39,590 nt of DNA from NCBI RefSeq assembly GCF_024753255.1, contig NZ_JANUHA010000029.1:1-39590 (forward strand), read 5' to 3'. Each line of letters begins with the position of its first letter. Positions within the stretch are counted from its first letter, which is position 1. The translations under genes were made by a program, and so were the position numbers. This document shows, one piece after another, positions 7,717 to 15,761 of this stretch. The notes under the pieces are model-generated. The model had not been told where the DNA came from, did not search any database, and saw nothing but the letters and a program-made list of their open reading frames with translations. The stretch comes from Massilia agri. GTDB taxonomy: Bacteria; Pseudomonadota; Gammaproteobacteria; Burkholderiales; Burkholderiaceae_D.

Positions 7717-8652
7717 ATGGCTGACGACAATATGCGTCCCATCGTCGTCAAGCGCATCAAGAAGGTCGCCGGCGGCCACCACGGCGGCGCCTGGAAGATC
7801 GCGTACGCCGACTTCGTGACCGCGATGATGGCCTTCTTCCTGCTCATGTGGCTGCTCGGTTCGACCGCCAAGGGCGACCTCGAAGGCATCTCCGAATACT
7901 TCAAGACCCCGCTGAAGGTCGCGATGTCGGGCGGCTCCGGCGCCGGCGACGCCTCGTCCGTGATCAAGGGCGGCGGCACCGACCTCACGCGCCGCAACGG
8001 CCAGGTCAAGAAGGGCGACATCGACCCGACCTCGAAGACCTACAACCTGGAAGCGGCCAAGGCCCAGGTGGCGCGCGCGGAAGCCGAGCGCCTGCAGTCC
8101 CTGAAAGCGAAGATCGAATCGATCATCGAGGTCAACCCGCTGCTCAAGAAGTACAAGAACCAGCTGCTGCTCGACATCACCAGCGAAGGCTTGCGCATCC
8201 AGATCGTGGACGAGCAGAACCGCCCGATGTTCGCGCTGGCCAAGGCCGAGCTGCAGCCCTATACGAAAGAAATCCTGAACGTGATCGGCATGGTGCTGGG
8301 CGAAGTGCCGAACAAGATCGGCCTGTCGGGCCACACCGACGCCACCCCGTATTTCAGCGAAGCCGGCTACAGCAACTGGGAGCTCTCGGCGGACCGCGCC
8401 AACGCCTCGCGCCGCGAGCTGGTGAAGGGCGGCCTCCCCGACGACAAGGTGCTGCGCGTCGTGGGCCTGGCCTCGGCGGTCAACCTGGACCGCACGGACC
8501 CGTTCAACCCGATCAACCGGCGCATCAGCATCATCGTGATGAACAAGCGCACCGAGGAAGCGGTCCAGCGCGACGCCGCCGCCCTCGACGTGCCGGCACA
8601 GCAACCGCAAGCCGCGGCGGAGGCGACAGTCGCCGCCGCCGGCGGTCGCTGA
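7717..8652 (+). CDS. motB: Flagellar motor stator protein MotB
   Basis: A 311-residue stator subunit. A short basic cytoplasmic N-terminus leads into one membrane helix, WKIAYADFVTAMMAFFLLMW, with the proton-binding aspartate at D32, the same number as in Escherichia coli MotB. A plug/linker follows, then an OmpA-like peptidoglycan-binding domain from about residue 145 (IGLSGHTDATPYF, NWELSADRANASRREL, NRRISIIVM). The C-terminal tail is Ala/Gln-rich and dispensable-looking. A strong AGGAGGGG ribosome site precedes the ATG. The gene is 49 bases after motA and about 20 before the CheZ-like gene, so all three are probably one transcript. Confidence 0.97.
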   Translation: MADDNMRPIVVKRIKKVAGGHHGGAWKIAYADFVTAMMAFFLLMWLLGSTAKGDLEGISEYFKTPLKVAMSGGSGAGDASSVIKGGGTDLTRRNGQVKKGDIDPTSKTYNLEAAKAQVARAEAERLQSLKAKIESIIEVNPLLKKYKNQLLLDITSEGLRIQIVDEQNRPMFALAKAELQPYTKEILNVIGMVLGEVPNKIGLSGHTDATPYFSEAGYSNWELSADRANASRRELVKGGLPDDKVLRVVGLASAVNLDRTDPFNPINRRISIIVMNKRTEEAVQRDAAALDVPAQQPQAAAEATVAAAGGR

Positions 8653-8673
8653 CGTCTGGTCCTGGAGACTCGA

Positions 8674-9222
8674 ATGAAAAGAAAAAAGATACTTGGATCG
8701 CACGTGAAGCGCCTGCTGTCGGGCGTCGCCATCCACGGCCGCCGCCACCTGACCGAGGTCGAGACCGACCTGCTGCAGACCGAGCTGCTGCTGGAGGAGG
8801 CGATCGACAAGCTGACCAGCAGCTTCATGGCGATCCACAGCGCGGTGGGCGCGCGCCAGGAAGCGATCGACCGCCTGCTGGCCGGCGAGAAGCCGAGCGC
8901 CGAGGACAGCGCGCGCCTGTCGGACATGTCGGGCGAGATCGGCCAGCACGTGAACACGGCCATCACCAGCATGCAGTTCCAGGACATGACCAGCCAGCTG
9001 ATCGACCGCACGCTCAGGCGCGTGGCCGGCCTGCGCGAATTCCTGGGGACGCTTTCCGAACATGGCGCGGAAATCGCGCCCGAAACCGACAGCGAGGAAA
9101 TCGTGGAACGCCTGGGCAAGGTCAGCATGGCCCTGGCGATCCAGTCGCTGGAGCTGCGCAGCATGCTGCGCAAATCGGTCGACCAGCATCATCTGGAAAG
9201 CGGGGACATCGAGCTTTTCTGA
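8674..9222 (+). CDS. CheZ-like chemotaxis protein (second CheZ paralogue)
   Basis: A 182-residue helical protein. It contains MQFQDMTSQLIDRTLRRV at residues 100-117, which aligns with the CheZ active-site helix (QDFQDLTGQVIxR in the other CheZ of this window). The two catalytic residues of the D-x3-Q motif are kept as D104 and Q108. Unlike canonical CheZ it lacks the C-terminal CheY-binding peptide (DDLLDSLGF type) and ends in SGDIELF. CheZ dephosphorylates CheY-P. This paralogue may act on the CheY-like protein encoded 84 bases downstream, which is inference from position. It could instead be a structural or regulatory relative without phosphatase activity. Confidence 0.7.
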   Translation: MKRKKILGSHVKRLLSGVAIHGRRHLTEVETDLLQTELLLEEAIDKLTSSFMAIHSAVGARQEAIDRLLAGEKPSAEDSARLSDMSGEIGQHVNTAITSMQFQDMTSQLIDRTLRRVAGLREFLGTLSEHGAEIAPETDSEEIVERLGKVSMALAIQSLELRSMLRKSVDQHHLESGDIELF

Positions 9223-9306
9223 GCTTGCCCCCCGCATCATGACGCACTATTTAGCCACTTAACATTCAACCGGCACAGTCCGGACTTAAAACAGCAGGAG
9301 CAAAAC

Positions 9307-9672
9307 ATGGCAAAAACGATTCTCGCGGTCGACGATTCCAGTTCGCTGCGCCAGATGGTCGCCTTCAGCCTGAAGGCGGCTGGCTACAACGTGGTGGAGG
9401 CGGTCGACGGCCAGGATGGCCTGGACAAGGCGAAGCAGCAGAGCGTGGACCTGGTTCTCACCGACCAGAACATGCCGCGCATGGACGGCCTGGCCCTGAT
9501 CAAGACCCTGCGCACGCTGCCGAACTACGCCAAGACCCCGATCCTGATGCTGACCACCGAATCGTCCGACGAGATGAAGTCCAAGGGCCGCGCCGCCGGC
9601 GCCAACGGCTGGCTGGTCAAGCCTTTCGATCCGCAGCGCCTCATCGAGGTCGTGAAAAAAGTCATCGGCTGA
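9307..9672 (+). CDS. CheY-like single-domain response regulator
   Basis: A 121-residue receiver domain without output domain. Acidic pocket D9-D10, phosphoacceptor D53 (in VLTDQNMP), switch Thr in MLTTES (T83/T84) and K105 in WLVKPF are all present. The position equivalent to CheY Tyr106 is Trp102, whereas the second CheY of this window keeps Tyr. Family knowledge: the Y106W change in Escherichia coli CheY is reported to be hyperactive. A good AGGAG ribosome site precedes the ATG. It lies between the CheZ-like gene and cheA. It may be a phosphate sink or an adaptor-type CheY rather than the motor ligand. Confidence 0.9.
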   Translation: MAKTILAVDDSSSLRQMVAFSLKAAGYNVVEAVDGQDGLDKAKQQSVDLVLTDQNMPRMDGLALIKTLRTLPNYAKTPILMLTTESSDEMKSKGRAAGANGWLVKPFDPQRLIEVVKKVIG

Positions 9673-9673
9673 T

Positions 9674-9793
9674 GGACGCACCGAAAAACCTACTGCGCGT
9701 CGCATTCGCGGCCTGCGATGCTCACCGTACTTCCGTACGGCTGCGCTTCTCGACCGCGACTGCTTCCGCTCGCGACGGTTTTTCGGCGCGTCC
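9674..9793. repeat. 120-bp intergenic palindromic element between cheY-like gene and cheA
   Basis: The ends are inverted repeats of 17 bases: 9674-9690 (ggacgcaccgaaaaacc) pairs with 9777-9793 (one G-T mismatch). Inside are smaller hairpins, including ccgtac-ttcc-gtacgg at 9725-9740 and tcgca/tgcga around 9700-9718. The left arm begins two bases after the stop of the upstream gene. It would fold into a large branched hairpin in the mRNA. It looks like a dispersed repeat of the host, but only this copy is in the window. Confidence 0.65.
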
Positions 9794-9820
9794 GGGACAA
9801 GCTAATTACCGGTACACATC

Positions 9821-11983
9821 ATGACGATCGACATCAGCCAGTTTTACCAGGTCTTTTTCGACGAAGCAGAGGAACTGCTCGCCGAAATGGAGCGGCTGCT
9901 GCTGGGCGTCGACGTGGCAATGCCCGATCCGGAAGACCTGAACGCGATCTTCCGCACCGCCCACTCCGTCAAGGGTGGGGCATCGACCTTCGGCCTGACC
10001 GACATGAGCGAAGTCACGCACGTGCTCGAGTCGCTGCTGGACCGCATCCGCAAGGGCGAGATGGCGCTGACCTCGAACCACGTGGACGCCTTCCTCGCGG
10101 CCAAGGACAGCCTCAAGATGCAGCTCGACGGCCACCGCCACGGCGCCTCCGTCGACCAGGAAGCGGTCGCCAACGTGCGCATGGTGCTGCACGACCTGGC
10201 CGAAGGCCTGGTGCCGCAGGCGCCGGTGGTGGCGCCGTCCTACCTGACGGCGGAGGCCAAGAGCCAACACCCCACCGAGGGAGCGCACCGCTACAAGATC
10301 GAGCTGCCGCACGTCGAGCAGCGCGACATCAGCGCCCTGGTCGATGAACTCGGCCTGATGGGCCGCGTGAAGGTGACGCCGCTCGACGGCGGGCGCAGCG
10401 CAATCATCATCACCACGCACGAGAGCCTGGAAGACATCATCGCGATCTGCTCCTTCGTGCTCAACCCCGAAGACCTGAAGATCTTCGAGGCCCCGGCGCT
10501 CACGCCCGAGCAGCGCGCCATCGAGGCCGCCGAGCGCAAGCGCATCGAGGACGAGCAGGGCTGGGGTTTCTTCGACATGGACGAGGAAGCCGGCGCCGCC
10601 GCCAGCGAGGACGTCTCGGACGACGAGCGCGGCTACGGCTTCTTCCAGCCGATCGAGCAGATCCGCGCCCTCGCGGGCATTACCAATGAGGCCCCGCAGC
10701 CGGCAGCCCAGCAGCGCCCGGACCCGATCGAGGCGAGCGAGGTCGCGGCCGAACAGGCTGCCGAGAAAAAGGCGGCGAAGAAGGACCCGCACGCCGAATC
10801 CTCCTCGATCCGCGTCTCGGTCGAGAAGGTCGACCAGCTGATCAACCTGATCGGCGAGCTGGTGATCACCAATGCGATGCTCGAGCAGCGCTCCAGCACC
10901 CTCGACCCGATGGGGCACGAGCGCCTGCTGAACTCCATCAGCCAGCTGGGCCGCAACACCCGCGAGCTGCAGGAAGCGGTCATGTCGATCCGCATGATGC
11001 CGATGGACTTCGTGTTCTCGCGCTTCCCGCGCATGGTGCGCGACCTGGCCGGCAAGCTGGGCAAGAAGGTCGACTTCATCACCAACGGCGCCGCCACGGA
11101 ACTGGACAAGGGCCTGATCGAACGCATCGTCGACCCGCTGACCCACCTGGTGCGCAACTCGATCGACCACGGCATCGAGATGCCGGCCGCGCGCGTCGCC
11201 GCCGGCAAGTCGGAAGCGGGGCGCCTGTTCCTGTCGGCCGGCCACCAGGGCGGCAACATCGTCATCGAAGTGTCGGACGACGGCGGCGGCCTGAACCGCG
11301 AGCGCATCCTGGCCAAGGCATCGGAAAATGGCCTGGCGGTCAGCGAGAACATGACGGACGAGGAAGTCTGGCAGCTGATCTTCGCGCCGGGCTTTTCCAC
11401 CGCCGAGCAGGTGACCGACGTGTCGGGCCGCGGCGTCGGCATGGACGTCGTGAAGCGCAATATCGCCTCGATGGGCGGCACGGTCGACATCCGTTCGGCG
11501 CGCGGCTTCGGCACCACGATCTCGATCTCGCTGCCGCTCACGCTCGCCATCCTGGACGGCATGTCGATCAGGAGTGGCGAAGAGATCTACATCCTGCCGC
11601 TGTCGTTTGTCGTCGAGTCGCTGCAGCCGGCACGCGAGGACATCCGCGACATCGCCGGCCGCGGACGCGTGCTGAAGGTGCGCGGCGAATACCTGCCCCT
11701 GATTCCGCTCTACCAGATGTTCGACATCGAGCCGCGCATCACCGAGCCGAGCGAAGGCATCGTGGTGATCCTCGAGACCGAGGGCAGGAAGGCCGCGCTC
11801 TTCGTCGACGAGCTGGTGGGCCAGCAGCAGGTGGTGGTGAAGAACCTCGAAGCCAATTACCGCAAGGTGGCCGGCATCTCGGGCGCCACCATCCTGGGCG
11901 ACGGCGGCGTCGCCCTGATCCTGGACGTGGCCGCGCTGGTGCGCTCCTCGCGCCAGCTGCTCGACGACGCCATCGTTTCATAA
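9821..11983 (+). CDS. cheA: Chemotaxis histidine kinase CheA
   Basis: A 720-residue kinase that takes signals from receptor-CheW arrays and phosphorylates CheY and CheB. Domains in order: HPt with phosphoacceptor H48 in IFRTAHSVKGGASTFGL; a P2-like regulator-binding domain at about 150-230; a charged linker with two GxGFF motifs (about residues 247 and 271); the dimerisation region SSSIRVSVEKVDQLINLIGE at about 328; and the ATP domain with HLVRNSIDHGIE (N box), DDGGGL and GRGVGMDVVK. A CheW-like P5 domain follows from about 575. There is no clear ribosome site before the ATG. It sits 27 bases after a large palindromic element, which may set its level relative to the upstream genes. Confidence 0.97.
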   Translation: MTIDISQFYQVFFDEAEELLAEMERLLLGVDVAMPDPEDLNAIFRTAHSVKGGASTFGLTDMSEVTHVLESLLDRIRKGEMALTSNHVDAFLAAKDSLKMQLDGHRHGASVDQEAVANVRMVLHDLAEGLVPQAPVVAPSYLTAEAKSQHPTEGAHRYKIELPHVEQRDISALVDELGLMGRVKVTPLDGGRSAIIITTHESLEDIIAICSFVLNPEDLKIFEAPALTPEQRAIEAAERKRIEDEQGWGFFDMDEEAGAAASEDVSDDERGYGFFQPIEQIRALAGITNEAPQPAAQQRPDPIEASEVAAEQAAEKKAAKKDPHAESSSIRVSVEKVDQLINLIGELVITNAMLEQRSSTLDPMGHERLLNSISQLGRNTRELQEAVMSIRMMPMDFVFSRFPRMVRDLAGKLGKKVDFITNGAATELDKGLIERIVDPLTHLVRNSIDHGIEMPAARVAAGKSEAGRLFLSAGHQGGNIVIEVSDDGGGLNRERILAKASENGLAVSENMTDEEVWQLIFAPGFSTAEQVTDVSGRGVGMDVVKRNIASMGGTVDIRSARGFGTTISISLPLTLAILDGMSIRSGEEIYILPLSFVVESLQPAREDIRDIAGRGRVLKVRGEYLPLIPLYQMFDIEPRITEPSEGIVVILETEGRKAALFVDELVGQQQVVVKNLEANYRKVAGISGATILGDGGVALILDVAALVRSSRQLLDDAIVS

Positions 11984-12017
11984 AGACTTAGCAACCCCAA
12001 AACCAAGAGGACTCACC

Positions 12018-12518
12018 ATGTCTACTGTACAGAACAACAAGCCGGTCGAGAGCACCGTCGAAGGCGCCGGCAGCGAATTCCTGGCCTTCACCCTGGGCTC
12101 CGAGGAATACGGCATCGACATCCTCAAGGTGCAGGAAATCCGCGGCTACGAAGCCGTGACCCGCATCGCCAACGCGCCCGAATTCATCAAGGGCGTGATC
12201 AACCTGCGTGGCATCATCATCCCGGTGGTGGACATGCGCATCAAGTTCAAGCTCGGCACCCCGGTGTACGATCAGTTCACCGTCGTGATCATCCTGAACA
12301 TCGGCGGCCGCATCATGGGCATGGTGGTGGACAGCGTGTCGGACGTGACCACGCTCACCCCGGACCAGATCAAGCCGGCCCCGGAAATGGGCACCGCCTT
12401 CGACTCGAACTACATGATCGGCCTGGGCACGGTGGACGAGCGCATGCTGATCCTGGTCGACATCGACAAGCTGATGTCGTCGAGCGAGATGGGCCTGATG
12501 GACAAGCTGGCAGCATAA
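12018..12518 (+). CDS. cheW: Chemotaxis coupling protein CheW
   Basis: A 166-residue scaffold protein that links chemoreceptors to CheA. The CheW fold is clear: FLAFTLGSEEYGIDILKVQEI, then RIANAPEFIKGVINLRGIIIPVVDMR split over two strands, and GMVVDSVSDV. The C-terminal MLILVDIDKLMSS closes the second barrel. An AGAGGA site precedes the ATG. It is 34 bases behind cheA and followed by an intergenic palindrome rather than by a chemoreceptor gene. Confidence 0.97.
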   Translation: MSTVQNNKPVESTVEGAGSEFLAFTLGSEEYGIDILKVQEIRGYEAVTRIANAPEFIKGVINLRGIIIPVVDMRIKFKLGTPVYDQFTVVIILNIGGRIMGMVVDSVSDVTTLTPDQIKPAPEMGTAFDSNYMIGLGTVDERMLILVDIDKLMSSSEMGLMDKLAA

Positions 12519-12523
12519 GGTAC

Positions 12524-12624
12524 GTAGGGTGGTCGGCTTCGCCGGCCGCGCGTCCAACTTCCGGATGCGCCGTGACACGGCATGATGTAGCTGAACGCGC
12601 GGTCGGCAGAGCCGACCACCCTAC
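12524..12624. repeat. Intergenic palindromic repeat between cheW and cheR
   Basis: A perfect 14-base outer inverted repeat, gtagggtggtcggc at 12524-12537, pairs with 12611-12624. An inner 13-base arm, 12541-12553, pairs with 12595-12607 (one mismatch). It is the same repeat family as the partial copy at 1-84. In RNA it would make a long stem starting six bases after the cheW stop, which could act as a stability or polarity element inside the che operon. Confidence 0.7.
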
Positions 12625-12671
12625 AACGGCACAAGCAGAACAGAATCAGATAGCAACGAAGAGGCAAGCAA

Positions 12672-13529
12672 GTGCCGCAGCAGAAAACCGATACGGTCAA
12701 GGAATTCGACTTCACGCGCAGTGATTTCGAACGGGTCCGCGCGCTGATCTACCAGCGCGCCGGCATCTCGCTGGCCGAGAGCAAGCAGGAGATGGTCTAC
12801 AGCCGCCTCGCGCGCCGCCTGCGCGCGACCGGCATCCAGTCCTTCGCGCGCTACCTCGACGACCTGGAAGCGGGCCGCATGGGCGCGGAGTGGGAAGCCT
12901 TCACCAATGCGCTGACCACCAACCTGACCTCCTTCTTCCGCGAAGCCCACCACTTCCCGCTGCTGGCCGACCACCTGGGGGCCTTGCGCCGCCGCGAGGG
13001 CGGCCCGATCACGATCTGGTGCTCGGCCGCCTCCACCGGTGAGGAACCCTACTCGATCGCGATGACCGCCTGCGAGGCCTTCAACACGCTCACCCCGCCG
13101 GTGCAGGTGATCGCGACCGACATCGACACCAATGTCCTGGCCACCGCTTCCAACGGCGTGTATCCGATGGAGCGGGTCGACAAGGTGGGGGCCGAGCGCC
13201 TCAAGCGCTTCTTCCTGAAGGGAAAGGGCGCCAACGAGGGCATGGCGCGCGTGCGTCCGGAGCTGCGCAAGCTCGTGGAATTCCGCCAGCTCAACCTGCT
13301 GGCCGATGACTGGCCGGTGTCCGGGGCTTTCGATGCGATCTTCTGCCGCAACGTGATGATCTACTTCGACAAGAACACGCAGCGCAAGATCCTGTCGCGC
13401 TTCGTGCCCCTGATGAAGCCGCACGCCCTGCTGTTCGCCGGGCACTCCGAAAACTTCCTCTACGTGTCCGACTCGTTGCGCCTGCGCGGCAAGACCGTCT
13501 ACGAGCTCGACAAGGTGGGCCGCGGATAG
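12672..13529 (+). CDS. cheR: Chemoreceptor glutamate methyltransferase CheR
   Basis: A 285-residue SAM-dependent enzyme that methylates glutamates of chemoreceptors for adaptation. An N-terminal helical CheR domain is followed by the catalytic domain with the SAM motif IWCSAASTGEEPYSIAM and IATDIDTNVLATA. FDAIFCRNVMIYFD and LLFAGHSENF close the active site. The length matches Escherichia coli CheR. The start is GTG at 12672 because no ATG gives a full-length domain; the ribosome site GAGG upstream is modest. It follows the cheW-cheR intergenic repeat and leads into cheD after 11 bases. Confidence 0.96.
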   Translation: MPQQKTDTVKEFDFTRSDFERVRALIYQRAGISLAESKQEMVYSRLARRLRATGIQSFARYLDDLEAGRMGAEWEAFTNALTTNLTSFFREAHHFPLLADHLGALRRREGGPITIWCSAASTGEEPYSIAMTACEAFNTLTPPVQVIATDIDTNVLATASNGVYPMERVDKVGAERLKRFFLKGKGANEGMARVRPELRKLVEFRQLNLLADDWPVSGAFDAIFCRNVMIYFDKNTQRKILSRFVPLMKPHALLFAGHSENFLYVSDSLRLRGKTVYELDKVGRG

Positions 13530-13540
13530 CGGCGAGAACC

Positions 13541-14137
13541 ATGAACAACCAGTTTGCCACCAACGTCTATTACGACCGCACCTTCGACTGCGACGCGGCG
13601 AAGATCCTGCCTGGCGAGTACTACTACACCGGCAAGAACATGCTGATCGTGACCGTGCTCGGCTCCTGCGTCTCGGCCTGCATCCGCGACCGCATCACGG
13701 GCATGGGCGGCATGAACCACTTCATGCTGCCCGACGGCGGCGGCGACGGCGGCAGCCCGGTGTCGGCCTCGATGCGCTACGGGAGCTTCGCGATGGAGAT
13801 CCTGATCAACGACCTGCTCAAGGCGGGCGCGCGGCGCGAGAACCTGGAAGCCAAGGTGTTCGGCGGCGGCGCGGTGCTGCGCGGTTTCACGGCCATGAAC
13901 GTGGGCGAGCGCAATGCGGCTTTCGTCACCAGTTTTCTCAAGACCGAGCGCATCCCGGTGCTGGCCTCGGACCTGAACGACATCTACCCGCGCAAGGTGT
14001 ACTTCTTCCCGAAGACCGGCAAGGTGCTGGTGAAGAAGCTGATGCAAACCCAAAACGATACGCTGGCAAAGCGCGAACTCGATTACGCCAAACGACTCAA
14101 GGTCGAACCGGTCGGCGGCGACATCGATCTGTTCTAA
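13541..14137 (+). CDS. cheD: Chemoreceptor glutamine deamidase CheD
   Basis: A 198-residue enzyme that converts specific receptor glutamines to glutamates and in some bacteria partners CheC or CheB. The catalytic cysteine is C43 in LGSCVSAC and the histidine H60 in GGMNHFMLP, with the 17-residue separation of the family. VFGGGAVLRGF and NAAFVTSFLKTERI are further CheD blocks. It lies between cheR and cheB, forming the complete adaptation module. Confidence 0.96.
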   Translation: MNNQFATNVYYDRTFDCDAAKILPGEYYYTGKNMLIVTVLGSCVSACIRDRITGMGGMNHFMLPDGGGDGGSPVSASMRYGSFAMEILINDLLKAGARRENLEAKVFGGGAVLRGFTAMNVGERNAAFVTSFLKTERIPVLASDLNDIYPRKVYFFPKTGKVLVKKLMQTQNDTLAKRELDYAKRLKVEPVGGDIDLF

Positions 14138-14178
14138 GGCTTGCCTGCCCAATAAAAAAGACCTGAAAGGGGCGACTC

Positions 14179-15240
14179 ATGACAATCAAGGTACTGATCG
14201 TCGACGACTCTGCGCTGATCCGCAGCGTGATGAGCGAAATCGTCAACTCCCAGCCCGACATGGAAGTGGTGGCCACCGCCCCCGACCCCCTCGTCGCGCG
14301 CGAACTGATCAAGAAGCACAATCCCGACGTGCTGACCCTGGACGTCGAGATGCCGAAGATGGACGGCCTCGACTTCCTGGAGAAGCTGATGCGCCTGCGC
14401 CCGATGCCGGTGCTGATGGTGTCTTCGTTGACCGAGCGCGGCTCCGAAATCACCATGCGCGCGCTGGAACTGGGCGCGGTGGACTTCGTCACCAAGCCGA
14501 AGATCTCGATCCAGACCGGCATGCGCGAATACACGGAACTCATCGCAGACAAGATCCGCGCCGCCTCGCGCGCCCGCATCAAGCGCGCGGTGCCGGGCAG
14601 CGTGCCCGCGCCGCAACTGTCGGCACTGCGCAGCCCATTGATCTCCTCGGAAAAGCTGATCATCATCGGGGCGTCGACGGGCGGCACCGAGGCGATCCGC
14701 GAATTCCTGATGCAGATGCCCTCGGATTGCCCGGGCATCCTGATCGCCCAGCACATGCCGGAGGGCTTCACCAGCTCTTTCGCCAAGCGCCTCGATTCCC
14801 TGTGCAAGATCAGCGTGGTCGAGTCGCAGGGCAATGAGCGGGTGCTGCCGGGCCATGCGTATATTGCTCCGGGGCATTCGCACCTGCTCCTGACGCGTTC
14901 CGGCGCCAACTACATGACCAGGATCGAGCAGAGCCCGCCGGTCAACCGCCACCGTCCTTCGGTGGACGTGCTGTTCCGCAGCGCGGCCGAAGCGGCGGGC
15001 AAGAACGCGGTTGGTGTTATCCTGACCGGCATGGGCAAGGACGGCGCGGTGGGCATGCTGGACATGCGTAACGCGGGCGCGCACAATTTCGCCCAGGACG
15101 AGGCGAGCTGCGTCGTATTCGGCATGCCGCGCGAGGCGATCGCCCTCGGCGCGGCCCACGATGTAGGGCCTTTGCAGGCGCTTCCGCGCATGGTGCTCGA
15201 GCATCTGGCTGCCCAAGGCAGCCGAGCGTTGCGCGTTTGA
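14179..15240 (+). CDS. cheB: Chemotaxis methylesterase/glutamine amidase CheB
   Basis: A 353-residue response regulator with an N-terminal receiver (D9-D10, phosphoacceptor D55 in LTLDVEMPKMDG, lysine in FVTKPK) and a C-terminal methylesterase. The catalytic triad is visible as Ser in IIIGASTGGTEAI, His in IAQHMPEGF and Asp in GMGKDGAVGM. It removes methyl groups from receptor glutamates and so opposes CheR. AAAGGGG before the ATG is a strong ribosome site. It follows cheD by 41 bases. Confidence 0.97.
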   Translation: MTIKVLIVDDSALIRSVMSEIVNSQPDMEVVATAPDPLVARELIKKHNPDVLTLDVEMPKMDGLDFLEKLMRLRPMPVLMVSSLTERGSEITMRALELGAVDFVTKPKISIQTGMREYTELIADKIRAASRARIKRAVPGSVPAPQLSALRSPLISSEKLIIIGASTGGTEAIREFLMQMPSDCPGILIAQHMPEGFTSSFAKRLDSLCKISVVESQGNERVLPGHAYIAPGHSHLLLTRSGANYMTRIEQSPPVNRHRPSVDVLFRSAAEAAGKNAVGVILTGMGKDGAVGMLDMRNAGAHNFAQDEASCVVFGMPREAIALGAAHDVGPLQALPRMVLEHLAAQGSRALRV

Positions 15241-15361
15241 TCCGAATACCGTCGTATTGATGCTGTTTTATCGCCGTACGGCAACAAAAATGCTATTCTG
15301 GAGGCTGTTATGCAGTCTTCATCCAATAACCCAAAGTACAAGATTCAAAACGGAGTAATTC

Positions 15362-15760
15362 ATGGCTGATCCAAAGATGCGTTTTCTGGTTGTTGACGAT
15401 TTCTCGACGATGCGACGCATCGTCCGGAATCTGTTGAAAGAACTGGGTTATGCCAATGTCGACGAAGCCGAAGACGGCGTGATGGCGCTTGCCAAGCTGC
15501 GCAGCGAGCAATTCGATTTCGTGGTGTCCGACTGGAACATGCCGAATATGGACGGCCTGACCATGCTGCAGAACATCCGTGCCGATCCCGCACTGGCCAA
15601 GCTGCCGGTGCTGATGGTGACCGCCGAAGCGAAGAAGGAAAACATCATCGCCGCCGCACAGGCCGGCGCCAGCGGCTACGTGGTGAAGCCTTTCACGGCC
15701 GCCACGCTGGACGAGAAGCTGAACAAGATCTTCGAAAAACTCGACAAAGCCGGAGCCTGA
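15362..15760 (+). CDS. cheY: Chemotaxis response regulator CheY
   Basis: A 132-residue receiver that binds the flagellar switch when phosphorylated. All functional residues have Escherichia coli CheY numbering: D12-D13, phosphoacceptor D57 in VVSDWNMPNMDG, T87, Y106 and K109 in GYVVKPF. A GGAG site precedes the ATG. The 121 bases after cheB contain no gene I trust. It ends one base before the cheZ start, so CheY and its phosphatase are coupled. Of the two CheY-type genes here this is the better candidate for the motor-binding protein. Confidence 0.97.
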   Translation: MADPKMRFLVVDDFSTMRRIVRNLLKELGYANVDEAEDGVMALAKLRSEQFDFVVSDWNMPNMDGLTMLQNIRADPALAKLPVLMVTAEAKKENIIAAAQAGASGYVVKPFTAATLDEKLNKIFEKLDKAGA

Positions 15761-15761
15761 G

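Noticed and set aside
15259..15357. Small open frame of about 32 codons between cheB and cheY
   Set aside because: No ribosome site or recognisable sequence; its stop overlaps the cheY ribosome site.
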